NCBI RefSeq assembly: GCF_009601055.1
Contig: NZ_WITI01000001.1
Coordinates: 80,737-144,736 of the forward strand
Length of the DNA: 64,000 bases
Direction of reading: 5' to 3'
From: Lactococcus sp. dk101
GTDB taxonomy: Bacteria > Bacillota > Bacilli > Lactobacillales > Streptococcaceae
Shown here: positions 36,046 through 44,931 of the stretch, piece after piece
Numbering within the stretch: position 1 is the first letter of the stretch
Layout of the letters: each line of letters starts with the position of its first letter
Notes under the pieces: generated by a model
Told to the model about the DNA's origin: nothing
What the model saw: only the letters and a program-made list of their open reading frames with translations
Databases searched by the model: none
Position numbers and translations under genes: made by a program

Positions 36046-36074
36046 TTGAGAATTGATGAAAAATGCGGTATAAT
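36046..36074 (+). promoter_or_regulatory. pflA promoter
   Basis: TTGAGA (36046-36051) and TATAAT (36069-36074), 17-bp spacer. The leader of about 110 nt has one hairpin, GGGTTTG...CAAATCC (about 36157-36176), shortly before the ribosome site. Nothing else is evident in the 35939-36193 gap. Confidence 0.65.
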
Positions 36075-36193
36075 AAGTCTGTAAGGTTGTGATTTAATTA
36101 ACTTTTCAAAATTTTTAATTTAAGATTTTTACTGAAAGTATAGATTAGATTGATTGGGTTTGTTGGCGCAAATCCGATGGATTGGAGACTGAA

Positions 36194-36976
36194 ATGGTTG
36201 AAGATTATAAGCAAGTGACTGGAATGATTCATTCGACAGAAACTTTTGGAACTGTAGATGGCCCTGGGGTACGTTTTGTTGTGTTCGTCCAAGGCTGTCG
36301 TATGCGTTGTAAATATTGCCACAATCCCGATACTTGGGCGATTAAAAGCGATAAAGCAACAGAACGCACGGTGGAAGATGTCATGGAAGAAGCACGTCGT
36401 TTCCAAGGTTTTTGGGGCGAAAATGGTGGGATTACGGTCTCAGGTGGTGAAGCCATGTTGCAGATTGATTTTGTCACAGCACTGTTTACTTATGCTCATG
36501 AGCTCGGCATTCACACGACGCTGGATACAGCTGGCCAACCCTATAAGACCAACGCTTATGTAACGGAACGCATTGATGACTTACTTGCAGTGACTGATTT
36601 GGTCTTGCTCGACTTGAAAGAAATCAATCCCGAACGTCATAAAGAATTGACAGCCAATAAAGTGGACAATATCTTAGAATTTGCTCAATATCTTTCAGAT
36701 TCTGGGAAAGCCATGTGGATTCGTCACGTCTTGGTTCCTGGCGAATCAGACTTTGATGAAGATTTGGTAGAACTTGGCAAATTTGTCAAAACCTTAAACA
36801 ATGTCTTGAAATTCGAAATCTTGCCTTATCATACAATGGGCGAATTTAAATGGCGTGAATTGGGCTGGAAATATCAACTTGAAGGCGTACAGCCGCCTAC
36901 AAAAGACCGCGTTCATAATGCCAAAGAAATCATGAATACCGAAAGTTACCAAGATTATTTAGAACGAATAAAATAA
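36194..36976 (+). CDS. pflA: Pyruvate formate-lyase activating enzyme
   Basis: A 260-residue radical SAM enzyme starting MVEDYKQVTGMIHST at 36194, where TTGGAGA supplies the ribosome site; the ORF could be opened from the TTG at 36182, which lies inside that site. The 4Fe-4S motif is CRMRCKYC (about residues 35-42), followed by GGITVSGGEAMLQ. It installs the glycyl radical on pyruvate formate-lyase for mixed-acid fermentation under anaerobic conditions. The pfl gene is not in the window. Confidence 0.93.
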   Translation: MVEDYKQVTGMIHSTETFGTVDGPGVRFVVFVQGCRMRCKYCHNPDTWAIKSDKATERTVEDVMEEARRFQGFWGENGGITVSGGEAMLQIDFVTALFTYAHELGIHTTLDTAGQPYKTNAYVTERIDDLLAVTDLVLLDLKEINPERHKELTANKVDNILEFAQYLSDSGKAMWIRHVLVPGESDFDEDLVELGKFVKTLNNVLKFEILPYHTMGEFKWRELGWKYQLEGVQPPTKDRVHNAKEIMNTESYQDYLERIK

Positions 36977-37003
36977 AAACTGTCAGTACTGACAGTTTTT
37001 TTC
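36975..37003 (+). terminator. pflA terminator formed by the dispersed palindrome
   Basis: AAAAACTGTCAG (36975-36986) pairs with CTGACAGTTTTT (36989-37000). Confidence 0.88.
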
Positions 37004-37079
37004 TCAAATCTGGGAAAAAAATGAAAATCCTAAAATCTGGGTTTATAATGAATGTATCAAAATAAAGTGAGGCTTTAAG

Positions 37080-37397
37080 ATGATTGCAAAATTTAAAAAC
37101 CAAGTTGTCGAGGTTTGGGAAGTTTCAAAAACAGGAGCGCGTCCTGACTGGGTGGTCGAGGCTTTTAAAAGAGAACATTTTCTTTGGCATGACAATCGTT
37201 TACGGATTCGCATGGCTTTTGTTCAGCCACACGCAAGCTCAAATCTTTTGTCAGGTCTGACTGGCGGTGCTGGAGGCTATGTCGCTGGTTTTGGCGAAGT
37301 TGTCATGGCTGACGATGGAGATTTTATTGACCGGACAAACGGAAAAATCGTTAGCCCAAAAGCATTTGCCAAGAAATACAGCCCTATCGATGAATAA
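37080..37397 (+). CDS. Protein of unknown function, 105 residues
   Basis: I do not recognise this protein. It is soluble, basic in the N-terminal half (FKNQVVEVWEVSKTGARPDWV) and has a short Ser/Gly-rich turn (SSNLLSGLTGGAGGYVAG) before an acidic end. The ATG follows AGTGAGG at a good distance, and TATAAT lies about 35 nt further up, so it looks like a real single-gene transcript. The gene is bordered by terminators on both sides. Confidence 0.7.
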   Translation: MIAKFKNQVVEVWEVSKTGARPDWVVEAFKREHFLWHDNRLRIRMAFVQPHASSNLLSGLTGGAGGYVAGFGEVVMADDGDFIDRTNGKIVSPKAFAKKYSPIDE

Positions 37398-37418
37398 AAA
37401 GCTTGTCAGAACTGACAA

Positions 37419-37443
37419 AAAACTCACTGGTGTGAGTTTTTTA
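37419..37443. terminator. Bidirectional terminator before the L,D-transpeptidase gene end
   Basis: AAAACTCAC (37419-37427) pairs with GTGAGTTTT (37432-37440) around TGGT. A palindrome copy (37404-37417) lies just before it. Confidence 0.85.
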
Positions 37444-37446
37444 ATT

Positions 37447-39222
37447 TTATCTGATGATGACTGGAACACCCGTGCGTAGATTAGAATAAATCCATTGGGC
37501 ATCTGGGATAGAGAGACGGATACAGCCGTGGGACATACCAGACCTACCAAGTTGCTGAGCTTCAGCCACATTGACGCTACCGTTCGGATTGAGTGTAACC
37601 GAGTGGAAGAGGTAAATGCCATGCCCTTTCCAAGATGTATATGTTTTGGCGATATTAAAGCCGTATTCATGTAAGTAAGGGGCTCTTTCTGCTTGAACAG
37701 CAAAATTACCAGAAGGGGTAACGCCTAAACTTGCTTTAGCAGTCGAGGTGTACATGATAAAGAGAACTTGGTTGTTAGATTTAACGTAAAGTCTTTGTTC
37801 TGATTTATTAACATAAATGGAAATGTTTGAATAATTTCTCAAGTTAGGATATGCCTTTTGACTTGATGGCAAATTCCAGTAAGCACCTGTCATTGGCGTC
37901 ATCTTAATCAGACTGCCTGGACTCAAATGGAAGGTGCTTCCGTTGATTTTTTTATAGCCAGAATTTGATTTTCCTGACAGGTAAGCATTGGCTGTGCTAC
38001 CAGATTGGGCTGTTCCCTTAGGAACCAGTTTGATTTTAAATCCTTCTGCCCGCAAGCTGAGTGAACTAGTTCCAGAGTTTGCTCCATTTTTAGCCCAACC
38101 TAGCCAACCTAGACTTTGTACATGTGTCGTGTATTGAATATCAAAATATTTTGCCAGATCGCCAGTTAACTTGACATTCAAGGTCTCAAGGCGAAGGGCA
38201 CGTCTTGAAGTACCTGCAACGGCACCATTTGAAACAGCGGACTGCCAACCGATATTTTGAACTTGCGTTTGATAAACGACACTTCCAGATAAGCCTTGAG
38301 GCTGATTTGGGATGGAGATTTTCAATGCTTCGACACGAAGTGAACGCCCGGAAGTACCTGCAAGCGCCCCGTCTTTTACGGGAGCTTGCCAACCAATATT
38401 TTGCACATGGGCTTGGTATTGCAGGGTTGGTTTATATAAATAAGCAAATTTATTGCCACTAGCTGTAGGAGCAGCTGCTCCTTTTTTGACCAGTTGAATT
38501 TGAATGGCTTCAATCCGATAAGCCATTCCAGAAGAACCAGCAATAGCGCCATCTTTTGCATAAGCTGTCCACCCTGCATTTTGGATATGGACACGATAAT
38601 AAACAGAATATTGGCTTGCCAGTTGGCCAGTCAGACGAATTTTGACCGCTTCAGTTCGAAGTGCCTGGTTTGGAGCTCCAGATACAGCTCCGTCTGCCCG
38701 TTCAGCTTGCCAGCCTGAATTTTGCAAGTAGCTTTGATAAGCAATGCCGCCGGTAATCTCATCGGGTAAATTTGTCAGACTGATTTTCAAGGCTTGGAGC
38801 CTTAAGCTTTGTCCACTTGTTCCCATTGAAGTCCCGTCAGTGACTGGACTTAACCAGCCCTTGTTTTGAACTTGGGCAGTGTATTCTACCTGAGGAACTT
38901 TCTGCTCTGTCGTACTGTTTTGATTTTGTCCCGCGTCGGATGGGGGAGTTGATGTATTTGTTGCTGAACTTGTCGAAGTGAGAGAAGAACTTGAACTACT
39001 TGCGCTAGATGGTTCAGAAGATGAGCTACTTGAAGCACTCGTTGAACTAGAAGTACTCGCTGAGCTTGAAGAAGCTGGTGTTGTATCTGGAAGTGAGCTT
39101 GAAGATGCACTTGTCAGTTCTGACGAAGAAGTGGTTAAGTCATCTGCCAAGCTGACCGTGCTTAAAATTGGACTGACCAGCAGACAAGAAAGCCCCAATA
39201 AGATGAACTTTTTTCTTTTCAT
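37447..39222 (-). CDS. Secreted L,D-transpeptidase (YkuD domain) with six ChW repeats
   Basis: A 591-residue exported protein: signal peptide (about residues 1-26), a long Ser/Thr-rich stretch (about 30-95), six ChW repeats (each with the pattern QNxGWxxxxxDGxxxGTS...LRxEAxKI; starts near residues 111, 160, 207, 270, 319 and 367), a linker, and a C-terminal YkuD domain with the catalytic MSHGCIRLS (Cys about 569). ChW repeats are thought to bind cell-surface polymers. The enzyme would form 3-3 cross-links or attach proteins to peptidoglycan. Combination with a YkuD domain in a lactic acid coccus is notable. Confidence 0.88.
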   Translation of the reverse strand: MKRKKFILLGLSCLLVSPILSTVSLADDLTTSSSELTSASSSSLPDTTPASSSSASTSSSTSASSSSSSEPSSASSSSSSLTSTSSATNTSTPPSDAGQNQNSTTEQKVPQVEYTAQVQNKGWLSPVTDGTSMGTSGQSLRLQALKISLTNLPDEITGGIAYQSYLQNSGWQAERADGAVSGAPNQALRTEAVKIRLTGQLASQYSVYYRVHIQNAGWTAYAKDGAIAGSSGMAYRIEAIQIQLVKKGAAAPTASGNKFAYLYKPTLQYQAHVQNIGWQAPVKDGALAGTSGRSLRVEALKISIPNQPQGLSGSVVYQTQVQNIGWQSAVSNGAVAGTSRRALRLETLNVKLTGDLAKYFDIQYTTHVQSLGWLGWAKNGANSGTSSLSLRAEGFKIKLVPKGTAQSGSTANAYLSGKSNSGYKKINGSTFHLSPGSLIKMTPMTGAYWNLPSSQKAYPNLRNYSNISIYVNKSEQRLYVKSNNQVLFIMYTSTAKASLGVTPSGNFAVQAERAPYLHEYGFNIAKTYTSWKGHGIYLFHSVTLNPNGSVNVAEAQQLGRSGMSHGCIRLSIPDAQWIYSNLRTGVPVIIR

Positions 39223-39309
39223 AATTAAAAACTCCTTATTATATATCCTACAGTTATTTTGTCATAAAAAAAGAAATATTGCAATGCTTTCGTTATAATT
39301 CTTGAAAAT

Positions 39310-39470
39310 TTAATGCTTATCCAAATACAAATAACACAGCAAGCCAGCAATCACGAAAAAATAAACCAGATGAGTCTGAAATCTGGCAAAATATGATTTA
39401 AAAAAAGAACCAAGGACATTAAAATAGCACTCATCAGTCCTCCAATGAACATCTTGTATTTTTTTTCCAT
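39310..39470 (-). pseudogene. Possible frameshifted small membrane protein
   Basis: From ATG at 39470 the minus strand codes for 39 residues with one TM helix (FIGGLMSAILMSLVLFLNHI), then stops at 39351 just after a run of six T. If one more T were present, the frame would go on as FFVIAGLLCYLYLDKH and stop at 39310, giving a two-helix protein of about 56 residues. There is a TATAAT about 28 nt upstream but no good ribosome site. Outside this, the 39223-39603 gap holds only an AT-rich tract and the ppaC extended -10 (TGATATAAT at about 39558). Confidence 0.4.
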
Positions 39471-39603
39471 GTTGTCTCGCTTTGTGTAATAATTATACTA
39501 CAAAATGAAAGTCCTGTCAAAATTTATTAGGAATGAAAGTATGAAATGTTCTTCCTTTTTTGATATAATAAAAATGAATATAATTTAAAAAGAGGTATTA
39601 AAC

Positions 39604-40548
39604 ATGTCAGACAAAATTTTAGTCTTTGGTCATCAAAAACCAGACACTGACGCTATCGGTTCATCAATGTCATTTAGCTACTTGTCAAACCACCGTAAAC
39701 ACGTTGCATTGAACACAGAAGTTGTTGCACTTGGCCCTGCCAACGAAGAAACTCAATTTGCACTTGACACATTTGGTCTTGAATTGCCACGTATCGTAAC
39801 ATCTGCAAAAGAAGAAGGCGTGGACACTGTTATCTTGACAGACCACAACGAATTCCAACAATCAATTTCAGATATTGAAGATGTAACAATCATGGGTGTT
39901 GTTGACCACCACCGTATTGCTAACTTCCACACAGCAAGCCCATTGTTCATGACAGTTGAACCTGTTGGTTCTGCATCATCAATCGTTTATCGTAAATTCC
40001 TTGAAGAAGGCGTTGAAATTCCTAAAGCACTTGCAGGAATGATGTTGTCAGGTTTGATTTCTGATACATTGCTTTTGAAATCACCAACTACTCATCCAAC
40101 TGACTTTAAAGTGGCTGAAGAATTGGCTAAAATCGCTGGTGTTAATCTTGAAGAATACGGTCTTGCGATGCTTAAAGCAGGAACAAACTTGGCTTCTAAA
40201 ACAGCTGAACAATTGATTGATATTGACGCTAAAACATTTGAACTTAATGGAAAACAAGTCCGTGTTGCCCAAGTCAATACTGTTGATATTCCTGAAGTTT
40301 TGGCTCGCCTTGACGAAGTTAAAGCTGCAATCACGAGCTACATGACAGCTGGTGGCTTTGATGACTTTGTTTTGATGATTACAGATATCGTTAACTCAAA
40401 CTCAGAAATCTTGGCACTTGGTTCGGACATGGATAAAGTTGAAGCTGCTTTTAACTTTAAACTTGACAATGACCACGCCTTCCTTGCGGGTGCTGTTTCA
40501 CGTAAGAAACAAGTAGTACCACAATTGACAGACGCTTTTAACGCCTAA
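39604..40548 (+). CDS. ppaC: Manganese-dependent inorganic pyrophosphatase
   Basis: A 314-residue family II pyrophosphatase (DHH superfamily). The Mn ligands are in [13 protein letters not shown] (residues about 9-21), the DHNE motif, and VDHHRIANF (about 99-107); the C-terminal DHHA2 domain ends with the substrate-binding SRKKQ. It drives biosynthetic reactions by removing pyrophosphate. Strong codon bias indicates high expression. AAGAGG lies upstream of the ATG. Confidence 0.96.
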   Translation: MSDKILVFGHQKPDTDAIGSSMSFSYLSNHRKHVALNTEVVALGPANEETQFALDTFGLELPRIVTSAKEEGVDTVILTDHNEFQQSISDIEDVTIMGVVDHHRIANFHTASPLFMTVEPVGSASSIVYRKFLEEGVEIPKALAGMMLSGLISDTLLLKSPTTHPTDFKVAEELAKIAGVNLEEYGLAMLKAGTNLASKTAEQLIDIDAKTFELNGKQVRVAQVNTVDIPEVLARLDEVKAAITSYMTAGGFDDFVLMITDIVNSNSEILALGSDMDKVEAAFNFKLDNDHAFLAGAVSRKKQVVPQLTDAFNA

Positions 40549-40584
40549 GCATTTCTGAAGAACCCTTGAGTTCTGAGAGGAAGC

Positions 40585-41373
40585 ATGAAAATTACAATAT
40601 ATAATGAAAATCGACTGACCCGTCAGCCGTTTTTCAAATCTTTGATTGCTTATTTAGCTCAGACTGACGATGTCAATTTGCGTCAGTTGCATCACGTTTT
40701 TAAGGCTGAAGACAAGTTAGACCGTAAGTTAGACGCTTATATTGCTGCTGGTTTGATTGAACGTCAAAATCGGCGCTATCGCAACAGCTTCAAAATTTTC
40801 ACTGATGAAGATTTTGAGTTGTCAAATTTTGAAAAGACTAGTACTCCTCAAATCAATACTTACGACCGTCCGTTTTTTGTTGAAAGCGGAAGTCAGATTG
40901 AGACACTGCTCAATCAGTCTCTCATTTTTCAGATTTTAGAAAATGATATCAATCAAATCAAGCTGCATTTTACGACTCGTTTTGATTTTAAAGAAAACCC
41001 AACAGACGACACCGTTCCCGCGACTTTGGCTAATTATTTTATTAAAGTTGCTGAAAATCTGCCGTTGACTGCTTTTGAAGAAGGCATTTATCATATCATG
41101 GGCGATACTGATCCCAATTATGCTCTAAAATACATGACCAGCTTTTTATTGAAATTTTCAAAAAAAGACAGGGTTAAAAGTAAGCCAGATATTTTTGTCA
41201 AGGTTCTTGAAAAATATGGCTTGATTGAAGCAATCAATGAGAAAGAGTATGCCTGTCTAATTGACTTTGAAGGCGAGTCGCCTGCTCTTGTTCAGTTTGA
41301 ACAGGCAGATGATTTTATTGTGGCACAGTTGAAGCAAAGTAAAAGATTAGCGTCATGGATTGAAATTGGCTGA
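40585..41373 (+). CDS. DUF1803 domain protein
   Basis: A 262-residue soluble protein beginning MKITIYNENRLTRQPFFKSLI. The N-terminal part looks like a winged-helix-sized domain (residues about 1-80) and the rest has no motif I can identify. The same gene type follows ppaC in streptococci, where it is annotated as DUF1803. Function unknown. It lies 36 nt after ppaC with AGAGGAAG as ribosome site, so co-transcription is likely. Confidence 0.8.
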   Translation: MKITIYNENRLTRQPFFKSLIAYLAQTDDVNLRQLHHVFKAEDKLDRKLDAYIAAGLIERQNRRYRNSFKIFTDEDFELSNFEKTSTPQINTYDRPFFVESGSQIETLLNQSLIFQILENDINQIKLHFTTRFDFKENPTDDTVPATLANYFIKVAENLPLTAFEEGIYHIMGDTDPNYALKYMTSFLLKFSKKDRVKSKPDIFVKVLEKYGLIEAINEKEYACLIDFEGESPALVQFEQADDFIVAQLKQSKRLASWIEIG

Positions 41374-41407
41374 GCTAAAAAATTTTTTATAGTGAAAAGG
41401 AAACCAA

Positions 41408-42649
41408 ATGAAATACGAAAAATTGTTACCACGTTTTATTGACTATGTTAAAGTAAACACACGTTCTGATGAAAACTCAACGACCGTTCCTTCTGTTCCA
41501 TCACTCGTTGAATTTGCACACAAAATGGGCGAAGAAATGAAAGCCATTGGTGTCAAAGATGTTCATTATCTTGAAAGCAATGGTTATGTTGTTGGGACAA
41601 TTCCTGCAACGACAACTAAAAATGTCCGTAAAATCGGTTTGATTGCACACATGGACACGGCTGATTTTAATGCTGTTGGAATTAACCCTCAAATTCTCGA
41701 AAATTATGATGGAAAATCCATCATCGAACTTGGAACTTCTGGTTTCACGCTTGATCCAGCTGAATTTCCAAATCTTAAAAATTATGCTGGGCAAACATTG
41801 ATCCACACTGATGGAACAACTTTGCTTGGTTCTGATGATAAGTCAGGTGTAGCAGAAATCATGACTTTGGCGGATTATCTTTTGAACATTGAACCTGATT
41901 TTGAACATGGTGAAATCCGTATCGGATTTGGCCCTGATGAAGAAATCGGAACAGGTGCTGACTTGTTTGATGTCGCTGATTTTAATGTTGATTTTGCCTA
42001 TACGGTCGATGGTGGCCCACTTGGCGAACTTGAGTATGAAACATTCTCAGCAGCGGGTGCGGTGATTGATTTCCAAGGTAAAAATGTCCACCCTGGAACA
42101 GCCAAAGACATTATGGTCAATGCCCTCCAAGTTGCAATGGATTATCATGCCCAATTGCCTGAGTTTGACCGTCCTGAAAAAACAGAAGGGCGTGAAGGTT
42201 TCTTCCATCTTTCTAAACTTGAAGGAACAGTTGAAGAAGCGCGTGCTCAATACATTATTCGTGACCATTCGGAAGAAAAATTTGAAGCACGTAAGGCTTT
42301 GATGGCTGAAATTGCTGATCAAATGAATGCTGAATTTGGTGTTGACCGTGTCAATGTTGTCATTAAAGACCAATATTACAACATGGCTCAAATCATTGAA
42401 AAAGACATGTCTATTATTGACATTGCACGAGAAGCAATGGAAAATCTTGGCATTGAACCAAAAATCGAACCCGTACGTGGTGGAACAGACGGTTCTAAGA
42501 TTTCATTCATGGGACTTCCAACACCAAACCTTTTTGCAGGTGGCGAAAACATGCACGGTCGTTACGAATTTGTTAGTTTGCAAGCCATGGAAAAAGCAGT
42601 AGATGTTTTGCTTGAAATCATGAAATTAAACAACAAAGTTGAAAAATAA
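41408..42649 (+). CDS. pepT: Peptidase T (tripeptide aminopeptidase)
   Basis: A 413-residue M20 metallopeptidase that removes the N-terminal residue from tripeptides. Zinc ligands and catalytic residues appear in [10 protein letters not shown] (about residue 77-86), [13 protein letters not shown] (about 138-150) and [11 protein letters not shown] (about 172-182). Size and sequence match lactococcal PepT, part of the casein peptide breakdown system together with PepO in this window. AAAGGAAA precedes the ATG. Confidence 0.96.
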   Translation: MKYEKLLPRFIDYVKVNTRSDENSTTVPSVPSLVEFAHKMGEEMKAIGVKDVHYLESNGYVVGTIPATTTKNVRKIGLIAHMDTADFNAVGINPQILENYDGKSIIELGTSGFTLDPAEFPNLKNYAGQTLIHTDGTTLLGSDDKSGVAEIMTLADYLLNIEPDFEHGEIRIGFGPDEEIGTGADLFDVADFNVDFAYTVDGGPLGELEYETFSAAGAVIDFQGKNVHPGTAKDIMVNALQVAMDYHAQLPEFDRPEKTEGREGFFHLSKLEGTVEEARAQYIIRDHSEEKFEARKALMAEIADQMNAEFGVDRVNVVIKDQYYNMAQIIEKDMSIIDIAREAMENLGIEPKIEPVRGGTDGSKISFMGLPTPNLFAGGENMHGRYEFVSLQAMEKAVDVLLEIMKLNNKVEK

Positions 42650-42658
42650 GTTTATACT

Positions 42659-42702
42659 AGTTCATCTTTAAAAATACTGAAAGTATTTTTATTAGATGAA
42701 CT
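42659..42702. repeat. Long two-part hairpin after pepT
   Basis: AGTTCATCT (42659-42667) pairs with AGATGAACT (42694-42702), and inside it AAAAATACT (42670-42678) pairs with AGTATTTTT (42682-42690) around GAA. There is no T run after it, so it is not a classical terminator although it may end the pepT transcript. Confidence 0.8.
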
Positions 42703-42722
42703 GCACATATACTGCCTTGCGC

Positions 42723-42824
42723 AAGCCTTTTGCTCTTGTTGCTTTAGCAACTAAGCAAACGGACAAATGTTTTAAGCCTTTTGCTCTTGTTGCTTTAGCA
42801 ACTAAGCAAACGGACAAATGTTTT
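42723..42824. repeat. Two tandem 51-bp repeats and a related hairpin element
   Basis: Units 42723-42773 and 42774-42824 are identical and contain the hairpin GTTGCT-TT-AGCAAC. A third hairpin (CGAAC-TT-GTTCG, about 42859-42870) follows, with TAGCGAGCATCGACA just after it. The same arrangement, a hairpin and then TAGCGAGAATCGACA, occurs in the 120-bp repeats at 1-360, which points to one repeat family. Confidence 0.85.
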
Positions 42825-42946
42825 AAGCGTAAAACGCAAACTTTGCGACTGCGACTAACGAACTTGTTCGTGTAGCGAGCATCGACAGCGAAGCAACTTT
42901 TAACGTATTTTTAAAAGTTAAACAGTATTAAAACATGAATAAAATA

Positions 42947-42971
42947 AAAAAGCTGATTTATTCAGCTTTTT
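42947..42971 (-). terminator. recQ terminator
   Basis: AAAAAGCTGA and its complement around TTTAT, overlapping the recQ stop, with a T-rich tail on the minus strand. Confidence 0.8.
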
Positions 42972-44739
42972 TGTATGCAATCAATTTGTCAAGAAAGGTG
43001 TGACCGTATTTTTTGAGTTTGACAGGACCGACACCTGAAACATCAAGCATTTGTTCTTGAGTCTGAGGCAGTCGGCTTGCCATGTCTTTGAGACTGGCGT
43101 CTGAAAAAATCATGAATGGTGGTACGCCCTCTGATTTGGCAATGTCAAGGCGGAGCGCTCTAAGTTCTTCAAAGAGACTTTCAGAGAAGTTGTCAGCACT
43201 GACAGGCCTTTTGTCAGCGATAAGTGTAGCCTTACGATAGACTTTTTCTTGTCCCCGCAATACTTTTGCTCCTTTTGGAGATACACTCAGCAATGGAAAT
43301 TTACCTACACTGACGGAAAGATAATTTTCTGCGGTCAGAAAATCAATTAATTCGCTGACGGCTTTTTGAGAAATACCTTTCATAATGCCAAAAGTAGAGA
43401 GTTTTTCAAAATTCCAATGTTCAAGTGCCTTATTTTTTGAGCCAACCAGAACCTGAGTGACTGCGGTTTTGCCAAAACGTTCTTGCATTCGTATCACGCA
43501 GGAAAGGACTTTTTGTGTCTCAATCGTGATGTCAACTCTCTCTCGCTGGTCAGTGCAATTTTGACATTTGCCACAATCATCGCCGTCATCCCCGAAATAC
43601 TGTAAAATATAACGTTGCAAACAGCCTTCAGAATTCGCATAGCCTTGCATTTGGCGGAGCTTTTCATAGTCGTTTTCCTTGTGACTTTCATCGGCTTCCG
43701 ATTGTTCAATAAAATAATTTCGGAGGCGGACGTCATTTGCCGAATAAAACAAAATGGCATCGGATGGCAAGCCATCCCGACCTGCACGGCCGGCTTCTTG
43801 ATAATAAGCTTCAATAGTTGACGGAATTCCATAATGAATGACAAAACGAACATTACTTTTGTTAATACCCATGCCAAAAGCGTTAGTAGCAACCATGATT
43901 GGCTTTTCGTCATAGAGAAAGGCATCTTGATTGGCCTGGCGGACTTTTTCGGAAAGTCCAGCATGGTACATGGTCGCTTGGAAATGTGCTTTATTTAATG
44001 CCTCACAAATGCTCTCGACATCTTTTCGCGTTGAGGCATAAATAATGCCAGATTGGTCGGTATGTTTTTTGAGGTAATTTCGCAGATATGTCCGTTTATC
44101 TGAACCCTTAACGACTTCAAAGCGAAGATTTTCACGTAAAAAGCCAGTTTGGACAGTGTTGTCAGCGCTGATGGACAGAAGTTGCTGAATGTCACGACTG
44201 ACAAGTGGCGTTGCGGTAGCTGTCAGTGCCAAAAGCGTTGGCTGCGTCGGCAAATCGCGTAAATGATGGGCAAATTCGACATAAGATGGTCTAAAATCAT
44301 GCCCCCATTGACTGATACAATGGGCTTCGTCAATGGCAACCAGTTCAATGGGGAGTTGCTTGAGAAAAATGTTGAAACTGGTCATTTCAAAGCGTTCAGG
44401 AGCAACGAATAAGATTTTGACGTGGCCTTGTTCGACTTGCATCATGCGATTTTGAGTCTCAAATTCATCAAGGGTTGAATTGATAAAAGTAGCTGGAATA
44501 CCTGCTACATTGAGTTGGTCAACCTGGTCTTTCATCAGACTAATCAAGGGCGAAATGACCAAAGTTACCCCATCCAGTAAAAGAGCTGGTAGTTGATAAC
44601 AAATCGACTTTCCTGCACCAGTCGGCAGAATGCCTAAACTGTCAACTCCTGCTAAAATTTGTTCAATAATTTGTTTTTGGCCCGCCCGAAAGGAGTCGTA
44701 ACCAAAATTTTCTTTTAACGCTTTTTCTAAGTTCATCAC
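42958..44739 (-). CDS. recQ: ATP-dependent DNA helicase RecQ
   Basis: A 593-residue RecQ with helicase motif I in PTGAGKSICYQ (about residue 39-49), the DEAH box in AIDEAHCISQWG (about 135-146), the HGDRRGR-type motif VI as EAGRAGRDG, a zinc cluster (CLQRYILQYFGDDGDDCGKC and CTDQ, Cys residues about 368-395), the RQC domain and a C-terminal HRDC domain ending VGPVKLKKYGHTFL. It unwinds DNA 3' to 5' in recombination and repair. The palindrome copy at 43191-43204 is coded as VSAD. Confidence 0.95.
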   Translation of the reverse strand: MMNLEKALKENFGYDSFRAGQKQIIEQILAGVDSLGILPTGAGKSICYQLPALLLDGVTLVISPLISLMKDQVDQLNVAGIPATFINSTLDEFETQNRMMQVEQGHVKILFVAPERFEMTSFNIFLKQLPIELVAIDEAHCISQWGHDFRPSYVEFAHHLRDLPTQPTLLALTATATPLVSRDIQQLLSISADNTVQTGFLRENLRFEVVKGSDKRTYLRNYLKKHTDQSGIIYASTRKDVESICEALNKAHFQATMYHAGLSEKVRQANQDAFLYDEKPIMVATNAFGMGINKSNVRFVIHYGIPSTIEAYYQEAGRAGRDGLPSDAILFYSANDVRLRNYFIEQSEADESHKENDYEKLRQMQGYANSEGCLQRYILQYFGDDGDDCGKCQNCTDQRERVDITIETQKVLSCVIRMQERFGKTAVTQVLVGSKNKALEHWNFEKLSTFGIMKGISQKAVSELIDFLTAENYLSVSVGKFPLLSVSPKGAKVLRGQEKVYRKATLIADKRPVSADNFSESLFEELRALRLDIAKSEGVPPFMIFSDASLKDMASRLPQTQEQMLDVSGVGPVKLKKYGHTFLDKLIAYKKAE

Positions 44740-44808
44740 TCCTATTATACGTGAAAGAAATGAAAAAAGAAATCATTCTTAATTTTTGAATTAAAAATCA
44801 GATAAAAC

Positions 44809-44837
44809 TTGAAAAAATAAAAATGAAAGCGTATAAT
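44809..44837 (+). promoter_or_regulatory. Alcohol dehydrogenase promoter with an overlapping cre
   Basis: TTGAAA (44809-44814) and TATAAT (44832-44837), spacer 17 bp. TGAAAGCGTATAAT (44824-44837) matches the cre pattern at 12 of 14 positions and covers the -10, so CcpA binding would repress. Confidence 0.6.
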
Positions 44838-44931
44838 AAAATTAAATAAGTTAGTGAAATCACAAACTAATTACTGAATTTTTGTCATTAAACAGTCAAC
44901 AAAATAAAGATAATATAAGGAGATTTTCAAA

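Noticed and set aside
42723-42824. CRISPR array
   Set aside because: The two units are directly adjacent and identical without spacers, and no cas gene is present.
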